Assembly: GCF_000247605.1 (NCBI RefSeq)
Contig: NC_016894.1
Location: 124,001 to 188,000 of the forward strand
Length of the DNA stretch: 64,000 nt
DNA from: Acetobacterium woodii DSM 1030
GTDB lineage: Bacteria; Bacillota; Clostridia; Eubacteriales; Eubacteriaceae
Reading direction: 5' to 3'
The notes beneath the pieces were generated by a model that saw nothing but the letters and a program-made list of their open reading frames with translations, was not told where the DNA came from and made no database searches. The first letter of the stretch is position 1. Every line of letters begins with the position of its first letter. Both the position numbers and the translations under genes were made by a program. Shown here one piece after another: positions 1 to 8,071 of this stretch.

Positions 1-359
1 AACGCAACGAAATCAAGAAACATCCAATTATGGGGTATCGTATTCTCAATGCTTTTGATGATACCATGTCGTTAGCCGATGCCGTTTTGTATCATCACGA
101 AAGATGGGACGGCAGCGGTTATCCGGAAGGGTTAAAAGGGGAAGAAATTCCTTTTTTGGCAAGAGTGGTTGCAATTGCCGATTATTATGATTGGCTGTGT
201 TATGATTTCGATGAGGCAGTTCAGAAAGTAAATCAAAAGTCATTGGCCGATTTGGAAAAAACAGATGGTTTATTTGATCCCGAAATTGTTCGGGAATTTA
301 TAAAAATGATCGAAAATTCATCGTTAGAAAACAGTCTTTATAACGTGGTTATGGATTAG
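1..359 (+). CDS. HD-GYP domain protein, C-terminal part (partial)
   Basis: The reading frame is open from the window edge (first full codon at base 3) and ends at 359. The visible residues carry the hallmark of an HD-GYP cyclic-di-GMP phosphodiesterase: HHERWDGSGYPEGLKGEEIP followed by ARVVAIADYYDWL. The preceding EIKKHPIMGYRIL also fits the family. HD-GYP enzymes hydrolyse cyclic di-GMP in the cytosol using a di- or tri-metal centre. The N-terminal sensor or receiver part and the HD dyad lie outside the window, so the input signal is unknown. The domain assignment is strong; catalytic activity is inferred. Confidence 0.9.
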   Translation, partial: RNEIKKHPIMGYRILNAFDDTMSLADAVLYHHERWDGSGYPEGLKGEEIPFLARVVAIADYYDWLCYDFDEAVQKVNQKSLADLEKTDGLFDPEIVREFIKMIENSSLENSLYNVVMD

Positions 360-383
360 TTGACCGACTGAGATAAGCTAACT

Positions 384-436
384 AAAAAGCCATTGGCACC
401 GATGCTTTGAATGCGTGGGGCCGCTGGCTTTTTTGT
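384..436 (+). terminator. Rho-independent terminator between convergent genes
   Basis: The arms AAAAAGCCA and TGGCTTTTTT, with an inner GGC/GCC pairing, flank a long loop and end in a T-run. It sits 25 bases after the HD-GYP stop and about 30 bases from the end of the opposing kinase gene, so it may serve both directions. Confidence 0.75.
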
Positions 437-465
437 TTGTGCGTGAACGTATCGTAGCAAAACGA

Positions 466-1683
466 TTATAAAATCACAATAAATTTTGCCCAGTGGTTGA
501 TTTCACTTTTCACTTTTATTTTTCCCCGATGGTCATCAACAATCGCTTTGGCAATGGCGAGGCCAAGACCATAGCCACCAGTGTTTTTGGAACGAGAATC
601 ATCATAGCGGTAGAAACGCTCAAATATTTTGGCTTTCTGATCTTCGGGAATACCAAGTCCCGTGTTGAAGACTTCGAGATGAATCTTGTCGCCGATCTTT
701 TTGAGGGAAACTGTGACAAGGCCATTATCGTCGGCATGTTTGATAGCATTATCAATTAAGATGGCAATAACTTGTTTGATTTTATTTATATCACCGCTAT
801 AAAAGATGCCGTCTTCTATGTTTAACTGATAGTTTTTGTGTTCTTCAAAAGCAGTGCTTTCAAAGGTGAGTGCAATACTTTCGACACTGGTACTTAAATT
901 AAAGGACGAAAACACACAAGCAGTATCATGACTATTTAATTTTGCCATCGTGAGGAGATCATTGACCAGTATATTCATTCGGGTTGCTTCTGATTGAATG
1001 TACGAAAGATATTTGTTTTTACCGATATCCTCAGCCAGAACATCGGCATTGACCGTAATTACCGAAAGCGGTGTTTTTAATTCGTGACTGGCATCAGAAA
1101 CAAACCGTTTTTGCTTTTCAAACGCTTCTTCTACCGGTTTAACCATGAGATTGGCCAGAAATAGTGAAACAAAAAAAAGAATAAACAACGTGATACCACC
1201 AATTATCAGAGAAGTCGTCATGAGTTGGTCAGTGAGGGCATTGGAGATCCGTTGATCGGCGAAAACCAGCAGTTTGCCATAGGGTTTTTCAACAATCAGA
1301 TATTGATAACCATTAAGAGCACCAGCGCTTTTTCCAGTTGTCAAAATCTGATTTACCAGGGTGACTATATCTTCGGATGAATCAGATGGTTCGTTGTTGC
1401 GGCTAACCGAAAAAAGATTAGTAGTAGGGTTAACTTTAACCGAAAAGGTTTTTTCTCGTTCAAAAACACCTGGGGGAAGCGGATTCGGATTTGCACCATT
1501 TGGAGTGGGCGTATTAGGGGGGATTTGACCGTCATTTTCGACTAAGGCTGATAAAAGCGTTGAGATCTGATGTTCATTGGATTGATAGTTAAAGTAGTTA
1601 ATCGCGGCAATAATGATCAGAAAAACCATCGATAAAATAATCATAATGGTTGTCACAAAGCGGATTTTCAGTTTTTTAATCAT
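466..1683 (-). CDS. Sensor histidine kinase
   Basis: A 405-residue membrane kinase. Membrane segments lie at about residues 11-30 and 157-180 and enclose a roughly 125-residue extracytoplasmic region with a Pro/Asn-rich stretch near 54-72. The dimerisation H-box DASHELKTPLSV places the phospho-acceptor at His200. The ATP-binding lobe has the N-box (IDNAIKHA), G1 (GLGIPEDQ) and G2 (GYGLGLAIAKAI). The regulator gene lies 6 bases upstream in the same operon. Both are divergent from the VTC-DUF4956-CotH genes, which are the obvious candidate targets. The extracytoplasmic domain is not recognised, so the stimulus is unknown. Confidence 0.93.
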   Translation of the reverse strand: MIKKLKIRFVTTIMIILSMVFLIIIAAINYFNYQSNEHQISTLLSALVENDGQIPPNTPTPNGANPNPLPPGVFEREKTFSVKVNPTTNLFSVSRNNEPSDSSEDIVTLVNQILTTGKSAGALNGYQYLIVEKPYGKLLVFADQRISNALTDQLMTTSLIIGGITLFILFFVSLFLANLMVKPVEEAFEKQKRFVSDASHELKTPLSVITVNADVLAEDIGKNKYLSYIQSEATRMNILVNDLLTMAKLNSHDTACVFSSFNLSTSVESIALTFESTAFEEHKNYQLNIEDGIFYSGDINKIKQVIAILIDNAIKHADDNGLVTVSLKKIGDKIHLEVFNTGLGIPEDQKAKIFERFYRYDDSRSKNTGGYGLGLAIAKAIVDDHRGKIKVKSEINHWAKFIVIL

Positions 1684-1689
1684 AATTGG

Positions 1690-2370
1690 TCACTCACTAT
1701 CTGGCATTTCTAAAAAATAACCGATTCCGCGGTTAACCTTTATTTGAAGCAGTGATCCAATGAAGGTTATTTTTTTCCGTAAAAATGAAATATAAACTTC
1801 GACGTTGTTGTATTCAACCTCGGTATCAAATCCCCAGACCTTTTCAATTAATTGTTCTTTAGAAATAATCTGCTTGGGGTTGAGCATCAGTGTTTCCAAA
1901 AGCAAAAATTCTTTTAAGCCAAGTTTAACGGAAGCATCACCACAGTGAATTTCCCGGGTTTTTTGTCGTAATGTTAAATCGCCCCAAGTGGGATCTTGGG
2001 AGAGGATCTCTCCTTTTCGGCGGGTAACAGCACGGATTCGGGCTAACAGTTCACCGGTCTGAAAGGGTTTGGTCAGATAATCGTCGGCGCCGCAGTCCAG
2101 GCCCATTATTTTATCCTCGATCTCAGCTTTAGCCGTCAGCATTAAGACGGGGGTTGCGATTTTGGCTTGGCGTAATGCGGTTAAGACTGAGATACCATTT
2201 TTTTGAGGTAGCATAATATCTAAAATGATTAAATCATAGATCCCCGTAAGGCCATAATCCAAGCCACTGACACCATCCATACAAACATCAACACTATAAT
2301 TTTCTCTTAAAAAGATGGCTTTTAATGCTTCTACTAAGCCCCATTCATCTTCTACCAGCAGTATCTTCAT
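1690..2370 (-). CDS. OmpR-family response regulator
   Basis: A 226-residue protein with a receiver domain (acidic pocket VEDEWG, phospho-acceptor Asp51 in LDIMLPQ, conserved Lys in DYLTKPF) and a C-terminal winged helix with the family ending RKKITFIGSLLQIKVNRGIGYFL. It is transcribed first in a two-gene operon with the downstream kinase. A well-placed GGAGG lies before the ATG. It faces the VTC operon across a 334-base gap that also holds a copy of the 171-bp repeat, so that insertion may have changed promoter spacing. Partnering with the adjacent kinase is inferred from position. Confidence 0.94.
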   Translation of the reverse strand: MKILLVEDEWGLVEALKAIFLRENYSVDVCMDGVSGLDYGLTGIYDLIILDIMLPQKNGISVLTALRQAKIATPVLMLTAKAEIEDKIMGLDCGADDYLTKPFQTGELLARIRAVTRRKGEILSQDPTWGDLTLRQKTREIHCGDASVKLGLKEFLLLETLMLNPKQIISKEQLIEKVWGFDTEVEYNNVEVYISFLRKKITFIGSLLQIKVNRGIGYFLEMPDSE

Positions 2371-2507
2371 TAAGAAAACGCCTCCTTGAATTGCAGTTAT
2401 GTATTATTATAACATTTTAAATTGAACCAAGCTTGAACAATAACTTAAGTAAGGTCAGGTTCAATCTTTATTCAAGCTTCTAAAACTATGATAACTCATG
2501 TTAAAAA

Positions 2508-2678
2508 TAGGTAATTGCAAAAGTGCCCTGAGCTTTGGGCCCAGTTTCGCACGAAACAATTTCTACACTGTACGGCGGACAGTTCGATGAACTGTTCGCC
2601 TACACGTTACAAAATCGTTTGTGGAAACTGCACCCAAAGCAACCGTTGTTTGATGTTTTTTAATTTCGCAATTACCTA
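2508..2678 (+). repeat. 171-bp palindromic MITE-like repeat, copy 1
   Basis: The element starts TAGGTAATTGC and ends GCAATTACCTA, an exact 11-bp terminal inverted repeat, and folds almost end to end (arms around GGACAGTTC-GAT-GAACTGTTC). It is flanked by the direct repeat ATGTTAAAAA (2498-2507 and 2679-2688), which reads as a target duplication. It ends about 17 bases before the ribosome binding site of the VTC gene. Three other copies occur, at 11.9, 59.0 and 61.5 kb. The element is too short to encode a transposase. Confidence 0.88.
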
Positions 2679-2704
2679 ATGTTAAAAATAAAAGGAGGTT
2701 TAAG

Positions 2705-3379
2705 ATGGAATTCAGGCATGAATACAAACATTATATCAATTATATGGACTATTTGATTATGCGTAGTAAGTTAAAAGCTGTGATGCGACTCGATGCCAAT
2801 ACAAATAAAGACGGAGGATATTACATTCGCAGTCTTTATTTTGATAATTATAAAAATATTGTGCTACAGGATAAAATAAACGGCATTAACCACCGCGAAA
2901 AGTTTAGAATTCGTTGTTATAACAAAGATTTTAAATTTATTAATCTTGAAAAAAAGAGTAAAATCAATGGGCTTTGCGCAAAAATTAAAGCGCCTCTTTC
3001 CAAAGCGCAAACGGAAGCTATTATAGCGAGTAAGACAGCATGGATGGCAACCAGTGAAGAACCCTTAGTAGTGGAGTTATATGCCAAGATGAAATCAGGA
3101 CAGCTGCGGCCAAAAACGATTGTGGATTATCGACGGGAAGCGTATGTTTATGGACCCGGTAATGTCCGAGTGACCTTTGACAGTGATATCCGAACCGGAC
3201 TGCTCAGTACAGATTTGTTTAATCCGAACTTACCAACAATTAAAGCCGGGGATCAACAGATTTTGCTGGAGGTAAAATACGATCATTTCATCCCGGATGT
3301 AATTTTAAGCATCATCCAACTGGAAGGTCGACGGCAAACTGCTTTTTCAAAATATGCAAGCTGCCGTATTTATGGTTAA
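2705..3379 (+). CDS. VTC domain-containing protein (polyphosphate polymerase-like)
   Basis: A 224-residue protein matching the VTC (vacuolar transporter chaperone) catalytic fold. Basic and acidic tunnel-lining motifs are visible: FRHEYKHYI at the start, REKFRIRCY, LEKKSKING, VDYRREAYVYG, VRVTFDSDIR and LLEVKYDHFIPDVI. In eukaryotes this fold makes polyphosphate from ATP. In bacteria the family commonly sits next to DUF4956 and CotH genes, exactly as here. The start has a strong AAAGGAGG. There is no membrane segment, so it is likely cytosolic and perhaps docks on the DUF4956 membrane protein. The substrate in this organism is not known. Confidence 0.88.
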   Translation: MEFRHEYKHYINYMDYLIMRSKLKAVMRLDANTNKDGGYYIRSLYFDNYKNIVLQDKINGINHREKFRIRCYNKDFKFINLEKKSKINGLCAKIKAPLSKAQTEAIIASKTAWMATSEEPLVVELYAKMKSGQLRPKTIVDYRREAYVYGPGNVRVTFDSDIRTGLLSTDLFNPNLPTIKAGDQQILLEVKYDHFIPDVILSIIQLEGRRQTAFSKYASCRIYG

Positions 3380-3409
3380 AAAAATAGAAACCATCAAGGA
3401 GATACACAA

Positions 3410-4081
3410 ATGAGTTTTAATGATATTTTTAGTTCGAATTTTTTAGAAAATGTTACTTCGGTGTCAATTGTTGATGTCGTGATTGCATTGATTCTCGCTT
3501 TCGGAATCGGCGTTTTTGTTTATCTGGTTCATCGTAAAACTTATAAAGGCGTCATGTATTCTTCCGGATTTGGAGTGACTCTGATTGCTCTTTGTCTGAT
3601 TACAACTTTTGTTATGCTGGCAATCACCAGCAATGTCGTTCTTTCATTGGGAATGGTGGGGGCGTTGTCGATTGTTCGTTTTCGAACAGCCGTGAAAGAC
3701 CCCCTGGATATTGCCTTTGTTTTTTGGTCTATTGCCGCCGGGATTGTGTTGGCGGCAGGAATGATTCCGTTGGCGTTAATAGGCAGTGTAACGATTGGTA
3801 TCATTCTGCTGGTATTTATCAATCGGAAACCTAATGAACTGCCGTACATTGTCGTCGTTAATTGTATCAACCGCGAAGCTGAAGCAGTGGTGAAAAAATA
3901 TATAACTGAAAATGTGACAAAAAGTATCATCAAAAATAAAACCGTTTCTAAAGACGGGATTGAGCTGAATATCGAAGTTCGGTTAAAAAATGAAGACACC
4001 GATTTCATTAATCATGTTGTCGAGATGAACGACGTGAACCATGCCGTCCTAGTTAGTTATAATGGCGAATTTATGAATTGA
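3410..4081 (+). CDS. DUF4956 family membrane protein
   Basis: A 223-residue protein with four hydrophobic segments in its first 145 residues (about 20-40, 52-80, 85-100 and 110-143) and a soluble C-terminal domain of about 80 residues. The region LSLGMVGALSIVRFRTAVKDPLDIAFVFWSIAAG is diagnostic of the DUF4956 family. It lies 30 bases after the VTC gene with its own AAGGAG, and the next gene starts just past its stop, so the three genes form one operon. Function is unknown; co-occurrence with VTC and CotH suggests a membrane partner in polyphosphate or cell-surface phosphorylation biology. Confidence 0.9.
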   Translation: MSFNDIFSSNFLENVTSVSIVDVVIALILAFGIGVFVYLVHRKTYKGVMYSSGFGVTLIALCLITTFVMLAITSNVVLSLGMVGALSIVRFRTAVKDPLDIAFVFWSIAAGIVLAAGMIPLALIGSVTIGIILLVFINRKPNELPYIVVVNCINREAEAVVKKYITENVTKSIIKNKTVSKDGIELNIEVRLKNEDTDFINHVVEMNDVNHAVLVSYNGEFMN

Positions 4082-4095
4082 AAGAGGTGACCGCA

Positions 4096-6126
4096 TTGGC
4101 AAATCACAAAAATATCGAACGGATTTGCATTATCATCGCAATCATGACTCTGATTATTGGTTTTACATTTTCCAATTATGGCGAAGCCCTTGGTATTATC
4201 AGTGCGGGGACTACGGCAGATTTAAGTTACACCACTAAACTTTTTGATGATAGTAAGGTACACACAATTGATATAACAATCTCAGCTGAAAATTGGAATG
4301 ATTTGCAGGATCATGCTGCGGATGAAGCATACGAAGTCTGTGATGTAACGGTTGATGGCGAAATACTTAATAACGTGGCGATCCGGCCGAAAGGGAATTC
4401 ATCGCTTTCGAGTGTGGTAGCGTCGGATTCGGAGCGGTACAGTTTTAAAATTGATTTTGATAAATACACTGATGGTTTAACATATCATGGTCTTGATAAG
4501 TTAAACCTGAACAATATTATTTCCGACAACACTTATTTAAAAGACTATTTGAGTTATGACATGATGAACTATATGGGTGTGGATGCTCCGTTGACTAGCT
4601 TTGTAAGGGTTTCAGTCAATGGCGAATACTTTGGGCTTTATCTGGCCGTGGAAGGGGTTGAAGCGGCTTTTGTGCAGCGAAATTACGGCTCGGATTATGG
4701 AAATATTTATAAACCGGATAATATGGATATGGGCGGCGGTGATCAAGAAATGCCGGATTTAACCAATATGCCAGAATGGCAACCGGGTACGGATATCGCA
4801 ACGAGTACCGATACAATCCAAACCGATACCAGCCAAAGGCCGGAAATGGGTCAAGCTCCGAATGAGACTGATACTCAGGCGACCGATACAATGCCAGCAA
4901 AGGAGGCTCCGCAAACAGGTATAACTGAGGGTGGTATTCAAAACAACGATAATCAAGCACCAGAGATGGGATTTATAGGTAACCTGGGTGGGGCATCGGG
5001 AGATGATGTTGCATTGATTTATTCAGATGACGAATTGTCTAGCTATGATAATATCTGGGATGGTGCCGTTTTTGATGTCACGACTAGCGATAAAGAAAGA
5101 TTGATTGAAGCCATTAAGCAATTAAATGAAGGGGAAAACCTGGAAGATGTTGTCAATGTCGAAGAAGTTTTGAAATATTTCGTTGTACATAACTTTGTTG
5201 ATAACTATGACAGCTATACCGGAAGTATGAAACACAATTATTATCTGAGAGAAGATGATGGTCAAATGTCCATCATCGCCTGGGATTATAATCTTGCGTT
5301 TAGTAATTTCGCTGGTATCGGCGGAGGTGTAGCTACGGCAACAACAGCCAGTACCGATGAAGCCACAACGTTAGTGAATTATCCAATTGATACACCAGTA
5401 TCCGGGACCACGATGGAAGAGCGGCCACTCTTAAATGAGCTGCTTTCCAATGACGAATATCGGGAACGATATCATCAGTATTTTCAAGAATTTATCTCTG
5501 GCTATTTTGAAAGTGGTCGGTGCTCAGAAACGATTGATAAAGCGGTCGCATTAATCTCAGCCGACGTTGCGGAAGATCCGACCAAATTCTGTACATATGA
5601 AGAATATCAAGATGGTGTTGCGGTACTTAAACAGTTTTGTGATTTGCGGGCAGAAAGTATCAGCGGACAATTGGATGGTAGTATTCCCGCGACAAAAACT
5701 GGTCAAACCGAAGATTCGACGGCGCTCATTGATGCCAGTAGCTTAAATGTATCGGTTATGGGAAATAATGCAATGGACGGTGGAAAAGATTGGGACATGA
5801 GAAATAATCAAAATATTGATTCGACAGCAAATACACAAACCGGAACAGAAAACAGTCAACAATCGATGAATGGCGGAGGCAATCCTCCGGCCAGTGATAC
5901 AATAACGACGGCAACGATGACGCAATCGGCGGATGGTTCTCAAGTATCGATCGATACTGGGGAAGCGACAACCATCCCTGGGAATCTAAAGGGCAATCAA
6001 AATGACCGAGTTAATCCTGGTGGAGCCACAGGAACAAATGTCAATATGTCGGCGGTGATGGTGCTAATCGTATCCGTTTTGCTTCTTATTGGAGGAATTT
6101 TGGCGACAAAATTATATAAACACTAA
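4096..6126 (+). CDS. CotH-family kinase-like surface protein
   Basis: The frame is open from a TTG at 4078, but the TTG at 4096 is preferred because AGAGGTG lies just before it; this gives a 676-residue protein starting MANHKNIERIC. It has an N-terminal signal-anchor (ICIIIAIMTLIIGFTFS) and a C-terminal membrane helix before KLYKH. CotH kinase signatures are present: LYLAVEGVEAAFVQRNYG, KPDN, HNFVDNYDSY, HNYYLREDDG and IIAWDYNLAFSNF. CotH proteins are atypical protein kinases, best known in spore coats. A Thr/Asp/Met/Gln-rich insert (about 210-305) and a second low-complexity linker (about 555-650) look like extracellular spacers. Confidence 0.88.
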   Translation: MANHKNIERICIIIAIMTLIIGFTFSNYGEALGIISAGTTADLSYTTKLFDDSKVHTIDITISAENWNDLQDHAADEAYEVCDVTVDGEILNNVAIRPKGNSSLSSVVASDSERYSFKIDFDKYTDGLTYHGLDKLNLNNIISDNTYLKDYLSYDMMNYMGVDAPLTSFVRVSVNGEYFGLYLAVEGVEAAFVQRNYGSDYGNIYKPDNMDMGGGDQEMPDLTNMPEWQPGTDIATSTDTIQTDTSQRPEMGQAPNETDTQATDTMPAKEAPQTGITEGGIQNNDNQAPEMGFIGNLGGASGDDVALIYSDDELSSYDNIWDGAVFDVTTSDKERLIEAIKQLNEGENLEDVVNVEEVLKYFVVHNFVDNYDSYTGSMKHNYYLREDDGQMSIIAWDYNLAFSNFAGIGGGVATATTASTDEATTLVNYPIDTPVSGTTMEERPLLNELLSNDEYRERYHQYFQEFISGYFESGRCSETIDKAVALISADVAEDPTKFCTYEEYQDGVAVLKQFCDLRAESISGQLDGSIPATKTGQTEDSTALIDASSLNVSVMGNNAMDGGKDWDMRNNQNIDSTANTQTGTENSQQSMNGGGNPPASDTITTATMTQSADGSQVSIDTGEATTIPGNLKGNQNDRVNPGGATGTNVNMSAVMVLIVSVLLLIGGILATKLYKH

Positions 6127-6131
6127 ACATC

Positions 6132-6172
6132 AAAAATGTCATTATGAGTAAAAACTCATAATGACATTTTTT
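6132..6172 (+). terminator. Strong Rho-independent terminator after CotH gene
   Basis: Perfect arms AAAAATGTCATTATGAGT and ACTCATAATGACATTTTT are separated by a three-base loop and end in a T-run, six bases after the CotH stop. This closes the VTC operon and, by symmetry, could also stop transcripts from the right. Confidence 0.92.
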
Positions 6173-6269
6173 AATGCTAAATTTAAGGATTAAAAGTGAT
6201 TTAGGAAACCAGCAAACGAGCAATTGGCACTTAATGCTCGTTTGCCGTAATTTGCTCAAGGGAACGTAG

Positions 6270-7148
6270 TTACTCGTTAAAATATTTTATAAAATGTTTA
6301 TAATAACCCGTTGATTTTTCGGTTACATAATCTCCCGAAAGCGTAGGGTTATTTAAGAGTTGATCAATATTGAATCCGCCAGTGTATCGATCTAAAACGC
6401 AGCGCGTTAGATTTTTAGCTTGAATGGCGTGGTTGGGACAGGCGTAAATACAGCGCATACACCAAAGGCAATTTGATCCAAAGGTAATGTGGCCTTTTGT
6501 TTCTGAAATATTAAGCGTCGGACAGTTGCGAACACATTTTCCGCAGCGGGTACAGCGATCGGAAATGGCAAGGCCTTGGGCAAAATACTTTGCTCCATAA
6601 TGTTCTTCACCATAATAAAGAACCTGAAGTAAGCGGTTCAAGAAGCCATTGATTTTTAATTCGCGCGGCTGGTCGTTGATCGTTTCTAAAACTATTTTTT
6701 CAACTTTTTTTATGGCAGCGATATATAACTGTTTGTTGAGGCGATCATCATATTGGACAAAACAGTTACAGGGCATGGCCAAGATAGAATTATGAAAGAC
6801 CTGATAACCTTTCTTTGCCATTTCATTGATGACCGTATGGGAGGCACCGTGGTTAATGTAATGGGCCGAAGAGGCGGTTTTAAAAACAAATGTTTTCATT
6901 CCTGAGCAGACGGGTAGCATTTTAGTAAACTGTTCGGTAATACCTGAAGCACCAAACCCCAGAACCGGATGACCCACTCCAATCAGATCAAAATCAGTGA
7001 GGATTAATGGCTTTTTATGGTTGACAATATCCTCAAGACGGAACAACTCAACATCCATTTGCTTTTGTTGATATGATGCGGCTAACAATTTGGCGATAAT
7101 TTCAGTATTACCAGTACCCGAAAAATAGAAGATCCCTACTTTCTTCAT
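6270..7148 (-). CDS. EFR1-type flavodoxin/ferredoxin fusion protein
   Basis: A 292-residue protein. The N-terminal half is flavodoxin-like (KVGIFYFSGTGNTEIIAKLLA phosphate-binding loop, DFDLIGVGHPVLGFGA). The C-terminal part carries two 4Fe-4S motifs, CTRCGKCVRNCP and CLWCMRCIYACP. This is the EFR1 family of anaerobic Firmicutes, an FMN/iron-sulfur electron-transfer protein of unknown redox partners. The downstream position relative to the TetR gene on the same strand suggests the two are co-transcribed and controlled by that regulator. All eight ferredoxin cysteines are present. Confidence 0.9.
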   Translation of the reverse strand: MKKVGIFYFSGTGNTEIIAKLLAASYQQKQMDVELFRLEDIVNHKKPLILTDFDLIGVGHPVLGFGASGITEQFTKMLPVCSGMKTFVFKTASSAHYINHGASHTVINEMAKKGYQVFHNSILAMPCNCFVQYDDRLNKQLYIAAIKKVEKIVLETINDQPRELKINGFLNRLLQVLYYGEEHYGAKYFAQGLAISDRCTRCGKCVRNCPTLNISETKGHITFGSNCLWCMRCIYACPNHAIQAKNLTRCVLDRYTGGFNIDQLLNNPTLSGDYVTEKSTGYYKHFIKYFNE

Positions 7149-7163
7149 TTCAATTGTCCTCCT

Positions 7164-7189
7164 ACTAGAGTATCAAACTAGAGTATCAA
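7164..7189. repeat. 13-bp perfect tandem duplication
   Basis: ACTAGAGTATCAA is repeated twice head to tail in the 44-base gap between the TetR and EFR1 genes, immediately upstream of the EFR1 ribosome binding site. It may be a slippage duplication or a two-site operator. Confidence 0.7.
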
Positions 7190-7192
7190 AAT

Positions 7193-7789
7193 TTAATTTT
7201 TTTCAATCAAAACAGTATTAATAAAGCGGTCTTCAAAATCTGCGAGGATGGCATCAAGCGAAGTGCCGTCACTCATCACCAGATAAGACAGGACCCCATC
7301 GAGTGCAGACATCAAGGTTACAGCACTGGCTCTGGTATTGTGTTCACGAAATTGGCCGCTGCGGACACCTTTTTCAAAGAGTTTTTCGATAAAATTGATC
7401 ATCTGGTGATAATATTCCTCATAAGATTTCCATATTTCCGGGGAGGAAAGGGCTTTAATCATACTGAGAAAGAAAAAAGTGAGTTCTTTTTGGTGTTCTA
7501 ACCAATAACTGATGTAGCTTTTAATATACCAGCGTATTCCTGCCGCCGGGTCGGAATTTTCGCTAGCAAGGCGAACATATTCATAAATTGGTTCGTTTAA
7601 TTTTTCATTTGCATAATATAAAATCTCATCTTTGCTGCTGAAATGGTGGTATAAACCACCTTTACTGATTTGCGCTTTTTCGGCAATCGCGGCCATTGAG
7701 GCACCTTCAAAACCTTTCTCAAGAAAAATCTCGACAGCAGCGTTAACAATGTCATCGATACGTTTTTCTTTTTTTTCCCATTTTGCCAT
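7193..7789 (-). CDS. TetR/AcrR family regulator
   Basis: A 198-residue regulator. The N-terminal helix-turn-helix is typical: RIDDIVNAAVEIFLEKGF, then AAIAEKAQISKGGLYHHF and SKDEILYYANEKL. The C-terminal ligand domain is divergent, as usual. A perfect 35-bp palindrome lies just upstream of the start and is almost certainly its own operator. The EFR1 gene follows 44 bases downstream and is the likely regulated partner, together perhaps with the divergent gene at 8072. The ligand is unknown. Confidence 0.92.
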   Translation of the reverse strand: MAKWEKKEKRIDDIVNAAVEIFLEKGFEGASMAAIAEKAQISKGGLYHHFSSKDEILYYANEKLNEPIYEYVRLASENSDPAAGIRWYIKSYISYWLEHQKELTFFFLSMIKALSSPEIWKSYEEYYHQMINFIEKLFEKGVRSGQFREHNTRASAVTLMSALDGVLSYLVMSDGTSLDAILADFEDRFINTVLIEKN

Positions 7790-7800
7790 AAAAATTCCTC

Positions 7801-7835
7801 CTTAAAATAAAACCGACCGTCGGTTTTATTTTAAG
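7801..7835. promoter_or_regulatory. 35-bp perfect palindrome, probable TetR operator
   Basis: Two 17-base arms (CTTAAAATAAAACCGAC and its complement) meet at a single central base. The core ACCGACCGTCGGT is a classic TetR-family operator form. It overlaps the region 12 to 46 bases upstream of the regulator's start, so autoregulation is expected. Confidence 0.88.
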
Positions 7836-8071
7836 GCCGTTAACTGATTTTGTCAATATTGATTTTAAAAAAGCGGTCGTTGAAAATTATTTAAAAGGGT
7901 TAAAAATAGTTACGATTCGGAGCGAATGCCTAAAATTATTGGCGGAACTGGGATAATTATGATTTAAAAGTAGATCTAATCATTTGAAAAGCGTATAATA
8001 AAAATATTGTCAAGATCTCATTTTAGTGGAAATATAAGGAATAGATAATAAATTTAAATCGGGGGATAAGA

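Noticed and set aside
4616-4960. 114-residue minus-strand ORF inside the CotH gene
   Set aside because: Lies fully inside a well-supported gene and is rich in Tyr/Pro from the reverse of its low-complexity spacer.
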